From an uncultured Eubacteriales bacterium (GTDB lineage Bacteria; Bacillota; Clostridia; Oscillospirales; Oscillospiraceae): 5,837 nucleotides of DNA. The notes beneath the pieces were generated by a model. The model saw nothing but the letters and a program-made list of their open reading frames with translations, was not told where the DNA came from and did not search any database. This document shows, piece after piece, positions 5,201 to 5,837 of the stretch (the first letter of the stretch is position 1; every line of letters begins with the position of its first letter). The position numbers and the translations under genes were made by a program. The DNA lies in assembly GCA_900553135.1 (NCBI GenBank), contig USCO01000138.1, positions 1-5,837 of the forward strand, given 5' to 3'.

Positions 5201-5482
5201 GATTGGATGGCAGGCGTTTTCTTGAGAAAAGGCCTGGACGGAGAGACACACCGCGGTTTTGGGCCGGAGCCTGGGCTCACCCGCCGCGTTTTGCCCCCCA
5301 ACGGGGCAGAAACAAAACGACAAACCAAACAGGACGCCATAGGCGAAACCCCTCCCTGTTCCTCCGGCGAGGCAGGGCCGAGATCAGGCGGGGTCTTCGT
5401 CTGTTTTCTGCGCCCGATGACGGGTCCCGGCGTCCGGCATGGTTTTCATAAACCTGTTAGGATTACCAGTAAAGGAGTTATT
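5201..5482 (+). promoter_or_regulatory. Long structured 5' leader of the RNase J mRNA
   Basis: About 280 nt separate the predicted transcription start from the rnj ATG. Visible helices are a near-5'-end hairpin at 5211-5236 (11 bp with one G-G mismatch, loop TTGA), a larger arm closed by CGCGG/CCGCG (5252-5288) with an inner GAGC/GCTC hairpin, TGCCCC/GGGGCA (5292-5308), CCCTG..CCTC/GAGGCAGGG (5354-5377) and GGTTT/AAACC (5441-5454). An A/C-rich, probably unpaired stretch lies at 5308-5334. It does not look like 6S RNA, RNase P RNA, tmRNA or SRP RNA. The rnj frame is open through the leader back to 5189, so an N-terminal extension is a formal alternative, but no ribosome binding site supports it. 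Confidence 0.55.
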
Positions 5483-5837
5483 ATGGCTGAAAAACTGAAA
5501 ATTATTGCGCTGGGCGGTCTCAACGAGATCGGCAAGAACCTCACCGTGTACGAGTATGGCAACGACATCGTGGTGGTGGACTGCGGCATGGGCTTCCCCG
5601 ATGACGACATGTACGGCATCGACGTGGTCATCCCCGACGTGAGCTACCTCATCAAGAACCAGCAGAAGATCCGGGGCATCTTCATCACCCACGGACACGA
5701 GGACCACATCGGGGCCCTGCCCTATGTGCTGCGCTCGGTGAACGCCCCCATCTACGCCACCCGCATGAGCGCGGGGCTCATCAAGCTGAAGCTGGAGGAG
5801 CACCGCCTGCTGAACAAGACCAAGCTCATCACCTGCG
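5483..5837 (+). CDS. rnj: Ribonuclease J, N-terminal part (cut by window edge)
   Basis: These are the first 118 residues of RNase J, the Zn2+-dependent metallo-beta-lactamase/beta-CASP nuclease with 5'-3' exonuclease and endonuclease activity. It acts in mRNA turnover and rRNA maturation in Firmicutes. The opening KIIALGGLNEIGKNLTVYEY is characteristic. The first strand pair ends at VVDCGMGFPDDDMYGIDVVIPD (about 31-52). The catalytic metal motif HGHEDH (His70, His72, Asp74, His75) follows in FITHGHEDHIGALPYVL. The beta-CASP and C-terminal domains lie beyond the right edge. The start ATG has AAAGGAG (5471-5477) 5 nt upstream, and its N-terminus matches the conserved family start. It is transcribed divergently from all other genes here, after a long structured leader. 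Confidence 0.96.
   Translation, partial: MAEKLKIIALGGLNEIGKNLTVYEYGNDIVVVDCGMGFPDDDMYGIDVVIPDVSYLIKNQQKIRGIFITHGHEDHIGALPYVLRSVNAPIYATRMSAGLIKLKLEEHRLLNKTKLITC

Noticed and set aside
5203..5451. 82-codon Arg-rich plus-strand ORF in the RNase J leader
   Set aside because: It has a TTG start without a ribosome binding site and low-complexity composition typical of GC-rich noncoding sequence. It lies in the structured leader.
5384..5803. 139-codon minus-strand ORF over the RNase J start
   Set aside because: It is antisense to the catalytic HGHEDH region of RNase J and its Asp/His/Val-rich translation is a shadow.

Overview
The window looks like chromosomal sequence from a GC-rich Firmicute of the Clostridia, most likely a gut Oscillospiraceae relative (Flavonifractor / Pseudoflavonifractor / Lawsonibacter type). 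That placement is inferred from three things: strong AAGGAGG ribosome binding sites, frequent TTG and GTG starts, and GC-rich genes separated by AT-rich promoters. I see no rRNA, tRNA, CRISPR array, insertion sequence or phage gene.

Layout. Everything left of about 5,090 is read on the minus strand. The right end holds one divergent plus-strand gene. Going leftwards from the divergent promoter region (about 5,059-5,194), the first minus-strand operon holds a 19-codon leader ORF (4958-5017), an ArsC/Spx-family thioredoxin-fold protein (4629-4961), a WYL-domain transcription factor (3598-4605) and an orphan OmpR-type regulator (2875-3552). It ends at a perfect 15-bp hairpin (2832-2864). After a 356-bp AT-rich gap with a good sigma-A promoter comes a cation diffusion facilitator (CDF) transporter, probably a Mn2+ exporter (1343-2518). 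After a second short promoter region comes a two-component pair: an OmpR-family response regulator (560-1255) followed 15 bp later by a membrane histidine kinase, which runs off the left end (1-544).

On the plus strand an extended -10 promoter (5189-5194) drives a long, hairpin-rich leader of about 280 nt, followed by the start of ribonuclease J (5483 to the right edge).

How the genes may work together. The left pair is a conventional sensor kinase and regulator system, probably self-regulated. The orphan regulator is unusual: its receiver lacks the phospho-accepting Asp (Ala52) and has Asn at one of the two acidic metal-binding positions (Asn9), so it cannot be switched by normal phosphorylation. 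It sits in one operon with a ligand-sensing WYL regulator and a single-Cys thioredoxin-fold protein. That gives a compact regulatory cassette of unknown signal, with translation of the ArsC-like gene coupled to the leader ORF. The RNase J leader has a hairpin near the predicted 5' end and mutually exclusive pairings, which could allow feedback by RNase J on its own mRNA.
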